Of a stretch of 64,000 nucleotides of DNA, positions 35,047-47,900 are shown piece by piece (position 1 is the first letter of the stretch; each line of letters opens with the position of its first letter). The notes under the pieces were generated by a model. It was given only the letters and a program-made list of their open reading frames with translations. It searched no databases and was not told the origin of the DNA. The DNA lies in contig NC_034009.1 of assembly GCF_000346465.2 (NCBI RefSeq), forward strand, positions 24,473,090-24,537,089. The letters run 5' to 3'. Position numbers and translations under genes: made by a program. This stretch comes from Prunus persica (lineage: Eukaryota; Streptophyta; Magnoliopsida; Rosales; Rosaceae).

Positions 35047-37420
35047 TTTTAAGGACCCGCCCCGAATTTTCTCAAAACCCGAGACGAACCCTTTGGAATT
35101 TCTGACATCACTCCGATGTCAGACCCAATCACTAAAGACCGAGACTTCCTGCCGAAATTTCGGCAGAGTCTCCCCTATAAATTGGACATTTCCCAAAAAT
35201 TTCAACCTGCATAAAAATGCATTTAATATTTCCAACTGGCAGCATGCACAATATAATTCATGCAATTCACACAAATGGCCTTCGGCCTTCCAATAATTCT
35301 TAAACGATTATCAAACAATTCAAATACCAAATATAACTAATATTTAGTCTGCGGCTGCACCTAACAACCTTAGGCTGCCTACGTACCCTCCTTGAGGGAT
35401 CAAGTCACACGTAGTTCTTCCCTAAAACCCAGTTCCCCACTTGGGCGATACCTTATTTCATTTTTTTGTATTTCATATAATCTCCTCATACGCCGGTACA
35501 ACCAACGCCACGTATGGGGCCTGTCAACACGCCGGATAACCTACGCCACGTGCGACCATGCCATACTATCATAATATCTCCTCATACACCGGTACAACCA
35601 ACGCCACGTATGGGGCCTGTCCCAACGCCGGATAACCTACGCCACGCGGGACCTCAATATCATATCACAAATCTCCCCATACGCCGGTACAACCAACGCC
35701 ACGTATGGGGTCTGTCGACACGCCGGATAACCTACGCCACGTGCGACCTCAACACAATATCACATAGCTCCCCATACGCCGGTACAACCAACGCCACGTA
35801 TGGGGTCTGTCTCAACGCCGGATAACCTACGCCACGTGAGACCTGAACATAATATCACAAATCTCCCCATACGCCGGTACAACCAACGCCACGTATGGGG
35901 CCTGTCCCAACGCCGGATAACCTACGCCATGCGGGACCTCAATTTCACTTGGTGGTACTTGTGGTAAATCCAACATCCGGGGAGGTACCTAAAGTAGTGC
36001 GTATAGCACTCCAAACTGACATTCTAGACTCTGTTGTACCTTTGTACAACCATATATAATTATAATTATATAAATTAATTCTAATATTGTGTAACCCTCC
36101 ACAATCATCTAGCACCCGATAATCCCCCCTAGAAAGGTGAGATTACTCTGGGAGACTCACGGTCAACCAAGGGTCAAACTACTCTAACCCTGGTCAACCG
36201 GACCTGCAGAACCCACGACCTCCAATTTCCGATCCGAAGGTCCCTATGGGTTCTACCAGGTATAGGACACTTGTCCTAAAACTTTGGCTCAGATCGAACG
36301 GTCGGATTGCTTACGATCGCACGATCTGACAATTAATATAAAATACAAACTTTAAAATTATTATTCGGAACATCCGGGGCTCCGATTCACAATCCGTGAA
36401 TTTCCACACGATCCTAGAATTACCTAGATTAACATATATTAAATTTGGGTCCATCCATCGGTCTCAACCTATCGAACCCGGATAACGCACAATTTGCGAA
36501 TATCCGTTCCATAGTCAAACGATGTCCGAATTGAGATCCGCAAAATCCTACGCACTTGTGACAACCTAAGGATCTCATCGGAACACATTGCTACTTTTCT
36601 ACAGTGCCCACGCTCCGCCGCACGCGCCGGCAGCGCGTGGGTGCCCAAAGCGATAACGCTTCGCCGGAAAATCTCAAAACCACGGCTCCAAACTCCTACC
36701 CTAGGTATAACACCCTATTTGGAGCCACTTTTGTTCTTGGACCTACCCCAAAAAGTGGCCGGAAATGGCCGATCACGGCGGCCGAAGTTTCGGCCGATTT
36801 TCAATTCGAAAATCGAGTTGTCTACGCTAAGAATCGATCTAATCCTACCCAACCATCAGCTAGAGCAGCTCGAGAGGTTCAAAATCCATACCTGAGTCGA
36901 CGGAATTGGTGGCCGGAGGAGGGAGATCGGCGGCTTTGAAGTTTGGACGACGTCGGCCGCTTCATCTCCAGATTCCGGCGAATCCGCGGCGGCTGGCAGC
37001 GGGAGGTGGCTGGGGTAGGAAGAGGACGACGGCCCGGTCATTTTGGTACCGGTCCCGTCGTCATTGGTGGCCGGAGGAGAGCACGGCCGGCCAAAACGTG
37101 GCCGGCTGTCGCGCGCGGGAGATAGGAGAGAGAGAGACCCGCGGGGGAGAGAGAGAGAGAGAAAGAGAGAGAAAACCAGATTTTTATAAAAAATCCCATT
37201 TCGAAATATTTACGATTGTGCCACTGGATTTCTTTTGACCATATCTCTCTCGTTATAACTCCGATTCGAGCCCACTACGTGTCTATGAACTCGTCCCAGT
37301 ACGACCTATCCAAAAATACAAGTCACGGTCCCAAACTCTCTCCGGTTAAAAATATGACTAAAATACCCTTAAATAATTAAATAATTAAATAGGGGTTAAA
37401 TTCGGGATCGGGGTGTTACA
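35047..37420 (-). mobile_element. LTR-like element, copy 1 (minus)
   Basis: Read on the minus strand it begins TGTAACACCCCGATCCCG (ending at 37420) and ends GGGGCGGGTCCTTAA near 35047. An inverted, diverged copy occupies 45857-48371. It contains a TATA-like CCTATAAATTGG (about 35175 on the plus strand), five 95-bp tandem repeats, and a GC-rich part with a GA repeat (37128-37172). No transposon gene is present. Solo LTR or a large non-autonomous retroelement is most likely; A-rich flanks hide the duplication. Frames at 36604-37238 are GC-rich repeat DNA. Confidence 0.65.
35482..35942. repeat. 95-bp tandem repeat, five copies
   Basis: Unit starts lie at about 35482, 35578, 35673, 35768 and 35863. 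Each has CCCCATACG, 18-20 bases, then CGTATGGGG, so every unit folds into a 9-bp stem, plus CGCCGGATAACCTACGCCACG. Confidence 0.9.
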
Positions 37421-37602
37421 TTTTTTTATTATATTGTATTTGTTTTTTTTTGTCAAAATTATATCATATTTGTTTGTTTGTATAAATTGGATTAATTTTT
37501 GTGTTTATTAATCAATGAAGATTCTTATATATTTTGGTTAGTTAGAATAAATCTTGGCAATTTGGATTATTAATTAGTTTGTTTGTTTTTTGAATAGAAA
37601 AT

Positions 37603-40600
37603 ATGGAACGATACTTTAAGAGAAAGTTCTCATCAACTACTTCGAGTTCGGATAATGTAGGTAGTTTGAACTCAAGAGATGTGGCTAGTTCGAAAGAAAG
37701 TGAGTTGCAAAATCTTATGAATAATCTTCCTACAGACCCTGGACTTTGACCTCAAATGTTGGATTATGATCCTAACATTCGAGATGAAGTTCGAAGAGCA
37801 TATCTACAAAAAGGTCCCTGTCACCCTAAGAATCACACATTTTCACAAATCGATCTTTTAGGGTATGATTGACGCTTTAATGTCAAGTGGTTTGATGAAT
37901 TTGATTGGTTAGAGTACAGTATAAGCAAAGATACTGCATTTTGCTTTTATTGTTATCTCTTCAAATTCAATTTCAAAATTGGTCAAGGGTGTAGTGATGC
38001 CTTCACAGAGATGGGTTTCAGAAATTGGAATAAGAAAGAAAGAATTAAGAATCATATTTGAGGTGTTGGAAGTGTTCATAATCAATATAAACAATATTGT
38101 GTAGATCTTATGAATTAGAAGCAATACATGCAAACAGTTTTGGGCATGCAATCAGACCAAGCTCGTATTGATTATCGTATTTGCTTGATAGCTTCTCTTG
38201 GTTGCATAAGATTTTTGTTGAAGCAAGGTCTTCATTTTCGCGGTCATGATGAGAGTGACACTTCAAACAACAGAGAGAATTATTTGGAGCTCTTACAATT
38301 TCTTGCTGATCATGATGAGAAAGTTAAGGCCGTTGTGTTAAAAAATGCTCCAAAGAATCTCAAGCTAATAGCTTTAACAATTCAAAAAGATCTTGTGAAT
38401 GCTTGTGCGACTGAAACTATTAACTAAATCATTAAGGATATGGATGGTGCATTCTTTTCTTTATTAGTTGATGAATCTCATGATGTGTCAGTAAAAGAAG
38501 AGATGGCAGTGGTGTTTTGTTATGTGGACAAAAGTGGGGATGTAATTGAAAGGTTTGTGGGCATTCAACATATTAGCGACACTACATCAAACTCACTAAA
38601 TGAGGCTATTGACACATTGTTTTCAAGAGAGGAATTGAGCATTTCTATGCTAAGGGGACAATGATATGATGGAGCTAGTAATACGAAGGGTGAGTTCAAT
38701 GGTCTTAAAACATGAATTTTGAGAGAAAATCCATGTGCTTATTATATTCATTGTTTTGCATATCAACTTCAATTAGCTCTTGTGGCCATGACAAAGGGAA
38801 ATGCTGATATTGCCACTTTCTTCTTGCAATAGCTTGGTTAATATTGTTAGAGCATAATGTAAGCGTTGTGACATGCTTAAAGATCAACTCTAAAATGATG
38901 TTATGGAAGTTCTTGAAAAAGATACTCTTCCAACATGGCGAGGCTTAAATCAAGAAACTTGTCTCAAGCGTCCCGGTGATGCACGTTGGAACTCACATTA
39001 TAGTACATTACTTAGTATCATTTCCATGTTCAAATATGTGGTGAAAGTGCTTAAATTGATTATTGTGGATGGCTCCACTGATAATATAGGTGAAGCAAAT
39101 AGATCATTGAGAGAAATACAATCCTTTGAGTTTGTTGTAAAAACAAAAATCCTGCGACAAATAAGACAAGAATATGTGTACAAAATAATATTTGTATTAA
39201 TGAAGTTTAGAGTTACAAGCTCTATATGAAATCCTCTAATTCAATCTCCAAAGCGTTTAAAGAAAATTTGTATTTGATACAAGAAGGGTCATAGAGAATT
39301 GATCTTGATCAAACGGGTAGCACAAGGCTTGTTTGGTGATTGGATCTTTCTAGGGTAGAGGAACTGACATGTATTTGTTGTGCTTGGTGGCTCTTCCAAA
39401 GTGAGGTGAAGAATGCATAGAGCTTTCTGTTTCTTATGAGTGCTTGGTGTGTCTAAGCTCTTGGTCCTTTCTCACAAATATGAGCCTAGTATTTATAGGC
39501 AAAGAAGTGGGTCTTGGTTTGGAATCCCTAATCTGAATCCCTTGATTTGTGGTATTGATTTCTAATTTGATTTAATTTGAGCTAATTGATTTAATTTAGC
39601 TCTTAATTAAGTCAAAATCATTTAGTTAGGGAAATTAACTCGTGATTTATGAAGATGACTAAATAAGGATAATTTATTCCTTTTTGGCAGATGATTTCAT
39701 TTAATTGATGAAGTCCTTAGATGCTAACATGTGTCATTTCCGGTGCACATCTTTGTCTACGTGAGTCATGTGCCACGTATATTTGTGTGGGGCCCACAGA
39801 TTTTCTAGTTATCTTTGACTAGTCAAATTTTGAATTTTGACTATTAACTATAAATTAGTGAATTTATATTTCACCAAAATTTCCATGTCTACATTTGTAT
39901 TTCACCTATTTTTCATGGGATCTATATTGGGAGCCACAAATGATTTGTCACAAGCATTACCAAAGAAAGATCAAGACATTGGGAATGCATTTACTTTAGT
40001 CAAAGATTGCAAGGACCAACTACAACACATGAGAGAGAATGCAATTGAAGCCTGGTTTGATCAAGTATCTTCCTTTTGTGGAAAACATGATGTCGAGGTT
40101 CCGAACGTGGATGATGCATATGTAGCTCAATAGAGATCACATCGGAGAGCTCCTAGAATAACACATCTCCTTCATTGTTGTGTGGACATCTTTATTCAAA
40201 TCATTGAGTGGCGACTTGCAGAATTAAATCATCGTTTCATGAGGTAAATACTGAGTTACTTCTTTGTTCGGTATGTTTGAGTCCGGATGATTCATTCATA
40301 GCTTTTGACAAACAAAAGCTACTTCATTTTACTGAATTTTATCCTAAAGATTTTAATCCCCGAGACCTCTTGGTACTTGAAGATCAACTTAGGATTTATA
40401 TTCATTATATGCGTACGAAGAGCCATTTTTTCTCAATTGAAAGGGGTTAGTAGCCTTGCAAGAAAAATGGTAGAGAAAGGGTTGCATTGAACATTTAATT
40501 ATGTTTATTTGCTTCTCACATTAGCCTTAACTTTACCGGTTGCAATAGCTTCTGTGGAGAGAGCATTTTTTGCTATGAATATTGTGAAAGGTCAACTTCG

Positions 40601-40680
40601 TAATTGAATGGGAGATCAATAGTTGAGTGATATCTTACTTGTTTATATTGAGAAAGATGTGTTCGTATTGATAATAAAAC
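37603..40680 (+). pseudogene. Decayed hAT transposase (ZMYM1/DUF4371 type)
   Basis: Starts MERYFKRKFSS. Recognisable parts: TTF-type zinc-finger region with GPCHPKNHTFSQ and DTAFCFYCYLF, the DUF4371 region (LADHDEKVKAVVLKNAPKN; FFSLLVDESHDVSVKEEMAVVF), FVGIQHISDTTSNSLNEAI, and the C-terminal dimerisation domain LPVAIASVERAFFAMNIVK (about 40540-40590). About ten in-frame stops (TGA and TAG) and a 758-bp solo LTR insertion at 39136 break it. Downstream, CCTGGATCTACCACTG (to 40859) fits the right terminal repeat of such elements; the left end was not found. The protein would have cut and joined its own element; this copy is dead. Confidence 0.82.
39136..39893. mobile_element. Solo LTR, 758 bp, TSD TTTGT
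   Basis: Begins TGTAAAAAC and ends CATGTCTACA, flanked by TTTGT (39131-39135 and 39894-39898). The transposase frame upstream (EIQSFEF) and downstream (VFHLFFM) meets exactly when the insert and one duplication are ignored, which confirms the borders. A TATTTATAGG box lies near 39491. Confidence 0.9.
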
Positions 40681-40859
40681 TATAATGCGACATTTTTAGA
40701 AAATGAAAACTCTTCATGGACAATTGTAATGTGGTTTTTCAATTAATTACGAATTATAATATTATATCGTTTCATTTCTTTTTTGGTCTATTTTGTATAG
40801 AATTTTTTTAACCTTTTAGACATTGACCCCTAAAAGGAAAATTCCTGGATCTACCACTG

Positions 40860-42160
40860 GAATGGACGATATTCATTCCTATATTTAGGAACGTTGGGAA
40901 ATGAGGACTAGAAAATGCAATTATCTCTCATTCTCATGTTTGGTTACTGCAGTAATTAGGAATGAAAATTTATCAAGGGTATGAAATTCCCCCTACATGC
41001 GAAGTCCATACCCATGAGTCTATAATTGTATTCCCAAGTATGCAATTACCAAACATAGGAATGCAATTTGAAACCTATTCCTAAGCTCCTAAACCTTGAA
41101 CCATGTGTGTGCCATGGATTTAATTTGAATTTCTCATTCTATCTAAGATCAACTTTGATAATCTTTTTCTTTGTTTACTCTTCCAATATTTTTACATTGA
41201 TAGAATTTCGGTTTTACTTACTTAAGATACCAAATTTGTAATATTGAAATTTAATAATTATAATAAATTCTCAAGTATATCATAAAGTTATTTAAAGTTG
41301 GCACTCCTTGATAAAATTCTCAAGTATACGAAAGAGTTATTTAAAGTTGACACTCCTTGATAAAATTCATATCTCCGCCGTTGACAAGAAACTTGGAATC
41401 CATTGGATTCAAGACCTCGGCCTCAAGAGAATAAGCTTTACACGCTCATGTGTACCTAAAAGTCCAATACCTTCATGTTGGCTAAGTTGTGGGCCAAATT
41501 CAGGTCCTCCATACTTTTCTTTCTTAAAAGTTATGAAGGGAGTTTAGGGTATTTTTGATAAATAAAAAAATAGAGGAGTTTTACCTACAAGTAGTGGCGA
41601 ATCCAGTAAGGAGTCAGTGAAGGCACTAGCCCCACTCAGTTTTGTCTACACCTATGAAGTGTCAAGTTTTCATGATATTTTATGTTGAATGAGGGCAAAT
41701 TGTTTGATAAAAATGCCTCAACGAAGGCTAAAGTGGGGCAGTGAGGGGGCAAATGAATGGTCTTTACCCGTATTAGGAAAAACTTTACAGGTTGTTGGTA
41801 GGCTCCATTAGCCACTCCATGCAAGGCCATACTTTACATGTTCTCACCCCAGGCAGGAAATTTTTTTACGCGGTAGATTTAAAACATGACTGAGAAATAT
41901 CATATATTTTCAGTCTTTTTGTCTGAGCCAAAATTTTCCGCGCTTACACCTCCAATCCATTAACCTTTGTTTCTTTCTTCCACCACAACACTTTCTCTTC
42001 CCTGTGCTTTCATCCCTGGTAATGTTATAGCTGCTCCTCGGGGTTATAAGATTTTTATTTCTTCTTTTCAACACCTTCTCTTCCTTGTGCTTTCATACCT
42101 GGCAATATCATAGCTGCTCCTCCAGGTATTAGAATATTTTTATTACTTATTTTTTAATTT
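40860..42160. other. Gene-free stretch with small duplications
   Basis: Holds a 55-bp tandem duplication (about 41266-41375, unit with AAAGTTATTTAAAGTTGGCA variants) and an 85-bp tandem duplication (about 41985-42130, unit with TGTGCTTTCATCCCTGG). A sequence AGTGGCGAATCCAG at 41591 resembles the left end of the hAT family above. No gene supported. Confidence 0.45.
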
Positions 42161-42529
42161 TTTTTTGCTTTATGATATATGGGTATTTTCTATTTTGCTT
42201 ATACAAAGTTTTCTGATGTTCTTATATGGTATGGGATTGTTAACTAAAAAGATTTGGGTTTCTTTGGAAATCACGAAGGTTGGAATTGGAAAAACAGAAA
42301 GCACTGATGGATGGGTTATATGGGTTTGGCCACTAATTGCTCTTTATTTTTGTATGGTTTTGGCTAAGTTATTCTATTTCGTTTTTTGGTTGAAAGTTTA
42401 TCTAATTCAGGTTTGATATGCACTTACGAGTTTGGCTTTTGGTTTAAGCATTGCTACAGTATTCTTTGCTATTGTTTACCAATGTCCAATTGACTAATAT
42501 TTTTGTTATTTTTTGCTTTAATAGATGAA

Positions 42530-43240
42530 AATTTAGAGATGGGAAGCCCACAGAAAAGACTCGGGACATATGAATTCATGGAAGATGTTAATGAGAATAA
42601 TTCAGATTTAGTTTTCAATCCTCAAGTAGAAGATCAGCATGAACCAAAAATTGGTCAAGAGTTTGAATCACTTGAGGATGTCTATAACTTGTACAAAAAC
42701 TATGCAAAATAAGAGGGATTTAGTGTTTGAAGTTATTGTCAGCAAAAGAGTAAAACTTCTAGTGAGATCTTAAGAAAAGAATATGTATGCTACAAAGAGG
42801 GAGTATATTCGAAAGAAGTTTCTAATAGAAGTGAAAGGCGGCGAGGTGTAGTACGAAGTAGATGTAAGGCTAAAATTCTGAAGTAAGAGAAGGAACAAAA
42901 TACATAATTTCTAACTTTGTGGAGGGCCACAATCATGCTTCGATCGGCCCTCATATGGTACATTTGTTGAAATCGTATCGCGAAATTTCTGAAGTTAATA
43001 TCCCAAAGCATCAACAATTTAGTCTTCTTGAAGTGCAAGCAGGAGCGATGCAAAACATTGGATATACAAAGAAAGATTTATATAACTACAAAAGACAATT
43101 GCAGAGAAAGATGAAGGGGCATGATGCACATATATGTTGAGTGAGCATTTTATTGGTGAGCAAAAAAAAAAGAATCATTCTTTTTTATGATAGAGGCTGA
43201 CGATGATGATAGGCTTAAACATGGTTTTTGGGCTGATAAT
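42530..43240 (+). pseudogene. FAR1-type DNA-binding domain remnant
   Basis: Reads GQEFESLEDVYNLYKNYAK, then after a stop the EGFSV segment, REYVCYKEGV in another frame, a RRGVVRSRCKAK segment and FVEGHNHASIGPHMVHLLKS. This is the FAR1 zinc-binding domain, found in FHY3/FAR1 light-signalling factors and in the Mutator-like transposases they derive from. At least two stops and several shifts are present; the catalytic MULE domain and SWIM finger are missing, because the copia element starts right after. FAR1-related gene or MULE cannot be decided from this part. Confidence 0.75.
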
Positions 43241-43244
43241 TATT

Positions 43245-43411
43245 AGATTGGGTAAAAAATAATATTTCATTCATATTGATATATAATAATAGGAAGGTTA
43301 TATATACAGAGCCTAGGAAACTATTCTAGGAAAGTAATTATGTTCCTATAATCTTGTAGAATCAAATAGTTGACTTAGACTAGTTAGGAATGTACAGCTT
43401 ATTAACACTCC
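43245..43411 (-). repeat. Probable 3' LTR of minus-strand copia
   Basis: On the minus strand AACTTGAGGGGGAGTG (polypurine tract, 43411-43426) is followed by TGTTAATAAGCTG. The AT-rich block to about 43245, with TATATATAACC, looks like an LTR. It borders the FAR1 remnant. The 5' LTR was not found. Confidence 0.5.
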
Positions 43412-45856
43412 CCCTCAAGTTGGAGCATATATGTCGTCAATGCCCAACTTGCTAAGTAAGCTGTGAAATACCCTGCCTGTGACTGCTTTGGTACCTTAAT
43501 GAAATGTCTGTCAACTTCAACATGCTTAGTTCTATCATGTTGCACTGGATTATGTGCAATGTCTATTGCAGCTTTGTTGTCACAATTCAGTTGCATGGCA
43601 TGTTTGGGTTTGAACCCCAATTCCCCCAACAAATTCCTTATCTAGAGTAGCTCACATACTCCGTGTGCCATACTTCGATATTCTGCTTCAACACTTGATC
43701 TTGACACTACTTTTTATTTTTTACTTCACCAAGATACTAGATTGCTTCCCACAAAGGTAAAGTATCCAGATGTAGATCGCCTGTCAGTAACAGAGCCCGC
43801 CCAGTCTGCATCAGTGTGACCCTCAACATCTAGATGACCATGTTGTGCGAACATCAATCCTCTTCCAAGATATGACTTCAAATATCTCGGAATTCGGTTT
43901 ACTGCATCCATGTGGGCTTCACTTGGTGCATGCATGAACTGACTCACCACACTTACAGCATATGCTATATCAGGTCTAGTATGTCCTAGGTAGATTAACT
44001 TACCCACAAGGCGTTGATATCTTTCTTTGTTGATGGGTACCTAATCAGGATATTCACCAAGCTGATGATTCAACTCCATTGGCGTATCTATTGGTTTGCT
44101 TGCTAACATTCCAGTGTTAGTCAAAATGTCAAGGATATATTTCCGTTGTGATAGAAATATTCCTTGTTCTGAACGAGCCTCTTCGATTCCTAGGAAATAC
44201 TTCAGAGCTCCAAGATCTTTCATTTCAAACTCACTTGCCAAGTGGTGCTGCAATGCTGCCTTTTCCACTGGGTCATTCCCGGTAACTACCATGTCATCAA
44301 CATATACAATAAGGGCAGTGACTTTACCTTTCTTATGTTTCAAGAAAAGAGTACCTTTCTTATGTTTCAAGAAAAGAGTATGATCTGAATTACTTTGGTT
44401 GTATCCAAAATCCTTCATTGATTTGCTGAACTTTCCAAACCATGCTCTGGGTGACTTCTTCAATCCATAAAGAGACTTTCTCAGTTTACACACCATGTTG
44501 CTAGTATTGGGCCCCATCTTGCATCCTGGAGGGGAATCCATATAGACTTCTTCTTCTAGGTCGTCATGCAGGAAGGTATTTTTGACATCAAACTGGTGTA
44601 ATGGCCAATTTAGGTTTGCTGCCAAAGAAAGAAGTACCTGAATTGTGTTTATCTTGGCTACATGGGCAAAGGTCTCCCCATTGTCAATCCCATAAGTCTG
44701 AGTATAACCTTTCACCACCAATCTTGCTTTGTATCATTCAATGGTGCCATCTGCCTCAAACTTTACTGTATATATCCATCTACAACCCACTGTTATCTTC
44801 CCTTTATGAAAGATAGTCATCTCCCAGTGGAATTCTTCTGGAGGGCCTCCATGTGATCATTCATTGCTTGAGTCCACTTGGGATCTTTCAGAGCTTCCTG
44901 CACATTACTTGGAATAGATACAGTGGATAATTGACATACAAATGATGCACATGATGGAGACAACCTATGTAGGGACACATGATTAGCAATAGGGTATTTA
45001 ACTTTTGTTTTTTGGTCTGGATCATATTGTTGTTTAGGAATCCCTCTAGTGGTACGAATATGTAACTTATAACCTGTGTTTCCTGTATGACTCGACTCAG
45101 GTAAAGTGCTTAAGTTGGAGTTTAAATGTTCAGTTACTTGTGGGGAATCTCCAGGACCTGATTGGATGATTGGTGATGGTACTGTAGTAGGAGGGAAATT
45201 ATTTGAAACATTTCTTGAGTTTCCAGTAACTCTTGATCTTGTTGCACTACTGTAGCTGGTTGCTCGGACACTGATTGCTCTAAAACATTTTGTTGAATTT
45301 GGATGATCTGAGTATCTTCTGCAAAGATAGAGCTCTCCCCCTGCAGAGGATGCTCAGAAACTCCTCCTGAGTAATAGAACTCACTCTCGTGGAAAGTCAC
45401 ATCTGCGGTAACATGCATGGTCTGAGTGGGAGGATGGAAACACTTATAGCCCTTCTGTGTCAGCATAACCCACAAAGACACAACGCAGTGCACATGGGTC
45501 AAGCTTGCCACCCTGATGTGGATACACCTGAACATAAGCAGCACAACCAAAGAGACGTGGTTCGAGATTTGGTGTGGATGGCATGTTGAGGAGAGTGGTC
45601 AATGTCTGAAATGGAGTTTGATACTGAAGAGTGCTGGATGGTGTTCTATTAATGAGGTAAGCAGCAGAACAAAGAGCCTCCTCCCAAAAATGATGAGGCA
45701 TACATGCCTCAAATAAAGAGGCACGAACAACCTCTAAGAGATGATGATTCTTACGCTCTGCGACGCCATTCTGTTGTGGTTTATGGTGTATAGGCACATG
45801 TGGTTTGATGAACAATTCCATGTTGACTTCAAAAATTATGTAGGTCATGGTTGGCG
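43402..45856 (-). pseudogene. Copia pol, 3' part: integrase end, RT, RNase H
   Basis: Minus strand, from right to left: integrase C-terminal half (PQQNGVAERKNHHLLEVV; EALCSAAYLINRTPSSTL), RT (WPLHQFDVKNTFLHDDLEEE; LIVYVDDMVVTGND; CKLRKSLYGLKKSPRAWF), RNase H (HTDADWAGSVTDRRSTSGY; DNKAAIDIAHNPVQHDRTKH). Several stops break it. A 27-bp tandem duplication at about 44328-44380 repeats TLFLKHKKG. The integrase is split at 45857 by an LTR-like element; its other half is at 48372. Confidence 0.87.
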
Positions 45857-46130
45857 TGTAACACCCCGACTCCAAATTTAACCCTTATTTAAGTTATTTA
45901 AATTATTTAAGGGAAATTACAAATTTACCCTTGAGATAAGGGCATTTTGGTCATTTTCTTAACCGAGAGAGTTTGGGACAGTGACTAGTATTTTTGGATA
46001 GGTCGTACCGAGAGGAGTTCGTAGACACGTAGTGGGCTCGAATCGAAGTTGTAACGAGAGAGATATGGTCAAAAGAAACCCAGTGGCACAATCGTAATTA
46101 TTTCGAAATGAGATTTTTTTATAAAAAATC

Positions 46131-46136
<6 letters not shown>

Positions 46137-46198
<62 letters not shown>
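46137..46198. repeat. (CT)n microsatellite, about 30 units
   Basis: Uninterrupted CT run at the place where copy 1 has an interrupted GA run; length differs strongly between the two copies. Confidence 0.95.
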
Positions 46199-46199
<1 letters not shown>

Positions 46200-47335
46200 G
46201 CGAGCTCTCTCTCTCTCTCCTCGTATCTCCGGCCACCAGTCGCGGCTGCAGACGGGACCGGTGCCAAAAGGACCGGCTCGGCCTCGGCGTCACAACCCAG
46301 CCCTCCCCCGACATCGGCCGCCGCTCCAGCTGCCGAAAAAAGGCGATTTTCGCCCGATTTTTGCCCGAACTTCGTCGACTCCGATCTCCCTCCTCTAGCC
46401 GCCATTTTTCGCGATCAAGGTATGGAAATTCATCCATTCTTCATACTCTAACTGATGGTTGGGTAGGATTGGATAGATTCTTAGCGTAACCAATTCGATT
46501 TACGAATTGAAATTCGAATCACGATTCCAGCCACTTCCGGTCAATTTTTGGGGTAGGTCGAAGAACAAAAGTGGCTCCAAATAGGGTGTTATACCTAGGG
46601 TAGGAGTTTGGAGCCGTGGTTTTGAGATTTTCCGGTGGTGCGTAATCGCTTTGGACACCCAACGCTGCCGGAGCGTGTGGCGGCGCGTGGGCCAGGGTAG
46701 TGGAGTAGCACTGTGTCTTGATGAGATCCTTAGGTTGTCACGAGTGCATAGGATTTTGCGGATCTCAATTCGGACGTCGTTTGACTATCGAACGGACGAT
46801 CGCATATTGCACGTTATCCGGGTTTGATAGGCAGGGACCGTTGGATGGTCTCAAATTTAATATATGTTAATCTAGGTATTTCTAGGATCGTGTAGGAATT
46901 CACGGATCGTGAATCGGAACCCCGGATGTTCTAATTAAATAATTTAAAGTTTATGTTTTATAATAACCATCAGATCGTGCGATCGTGAGCGATCCGACCG
47001 TCCGATCTGAACCAAACTTGCAGGACGAGTGTCCTATACCTTGTAGAACCCATAGGAACTTTCGGATCGGAATTTGGAGGTCGTGGGTCCTGTGGGCCCG
47101 TTGACCAGGCTTTGGGTAGTTTGACCCTTGGTTGACCGTGAGTCTCCCGGAGTAATCTCACCTTCCCAGGGGGATTATCAGGTGCTAGACTATTGTTGAG
47201 GTCTACACAATATTAGAATTATTATATATGTTTGTAAAAGTACAAAAAGAGTCTAGAATGTCAGTTTGAAGTGCTATACGCACTACTTTAGGCACATCCT
47301 CGGATTTCAGTTACACTACACGTACCACCCTGAGA

Positions 47336-47900
47336 AAGTTAGGTCCCACGTGGCGTAGGTTATCCGGCGTGCGGACAGACCCCATACGTGGCATTGGTAG
47401 TATCGGTGTATGGGGAGGTTACATGACAATATGTTGAGGTCGCACGTGGCGTAGGTTATCCGGCGTGTCGACAGACCCCATACGTGGTGTTGGTTGTACC
47501 GGCGTATGGGGAGATATGTGATATGATGTGTAGGTCTCGCATGGCGTAGGTTATCCGGCGTTGAGACAGACCCCATACGTGGCGTTGGTTGTACCGGCGT
47601 ATGGGGAGATTATGTGGTATTGTGTTGAGGTCGCACGTGGCGTAGGTTATCCGGCGTGTCGACAAACCCCATACGTGGCGTTGGTTGTACCGGTGTATGG
47701 GGAGATATTGTGATATGATATGCAGGTCTCGCGTGGCGTAGGTTATCCGGCGTTGAGATAGACCCCATACATGGCGTTGGTGGTACCGATGTATGGGGGA
47801 GATATTGTGACAGTATGGTATGGTCGCACGTGGCGTAGGTTATCCGGCGTGTTGACAGGTCCCATACGTGGCGTTGGTTGTACCGGCGTATGGGGAGGTT
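47336..47900. repeat. About 95-bp tandem repeat, six copies
   Basis: The reverse complement of the array at 35482-35942: units carry CGTGGCGTAGGTTATCCGGCG and the stem CCCCATACG...CGTATGGGG. Confidence 0.9.

Noticed and set aside
35482..35942. CRISPR-like array
   Set aside because: The spacing is regular, but spacers are not unique, units are about 95 bp and the DNA is plant; it is a tandem repeat.
36604..37238. GC-rich frames that look like a gene
   Set aside because: The same sequence occurs in the inverted element copy with shifted frames; part of the LTR-like repeat.
41591..41660. Left end of another hAT element (AGTGGCGAATCCAG)
   Set aside because: Only one end is visible; no partner or 8-bp duplication found.
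42165..42416. Hydrophobic 83-aa frame upstream of the FAR1 remnant
   Set aside because: No recognisable family, low-complexity AT-rich DNA, probably intron or leader of the FAR1 remnant.
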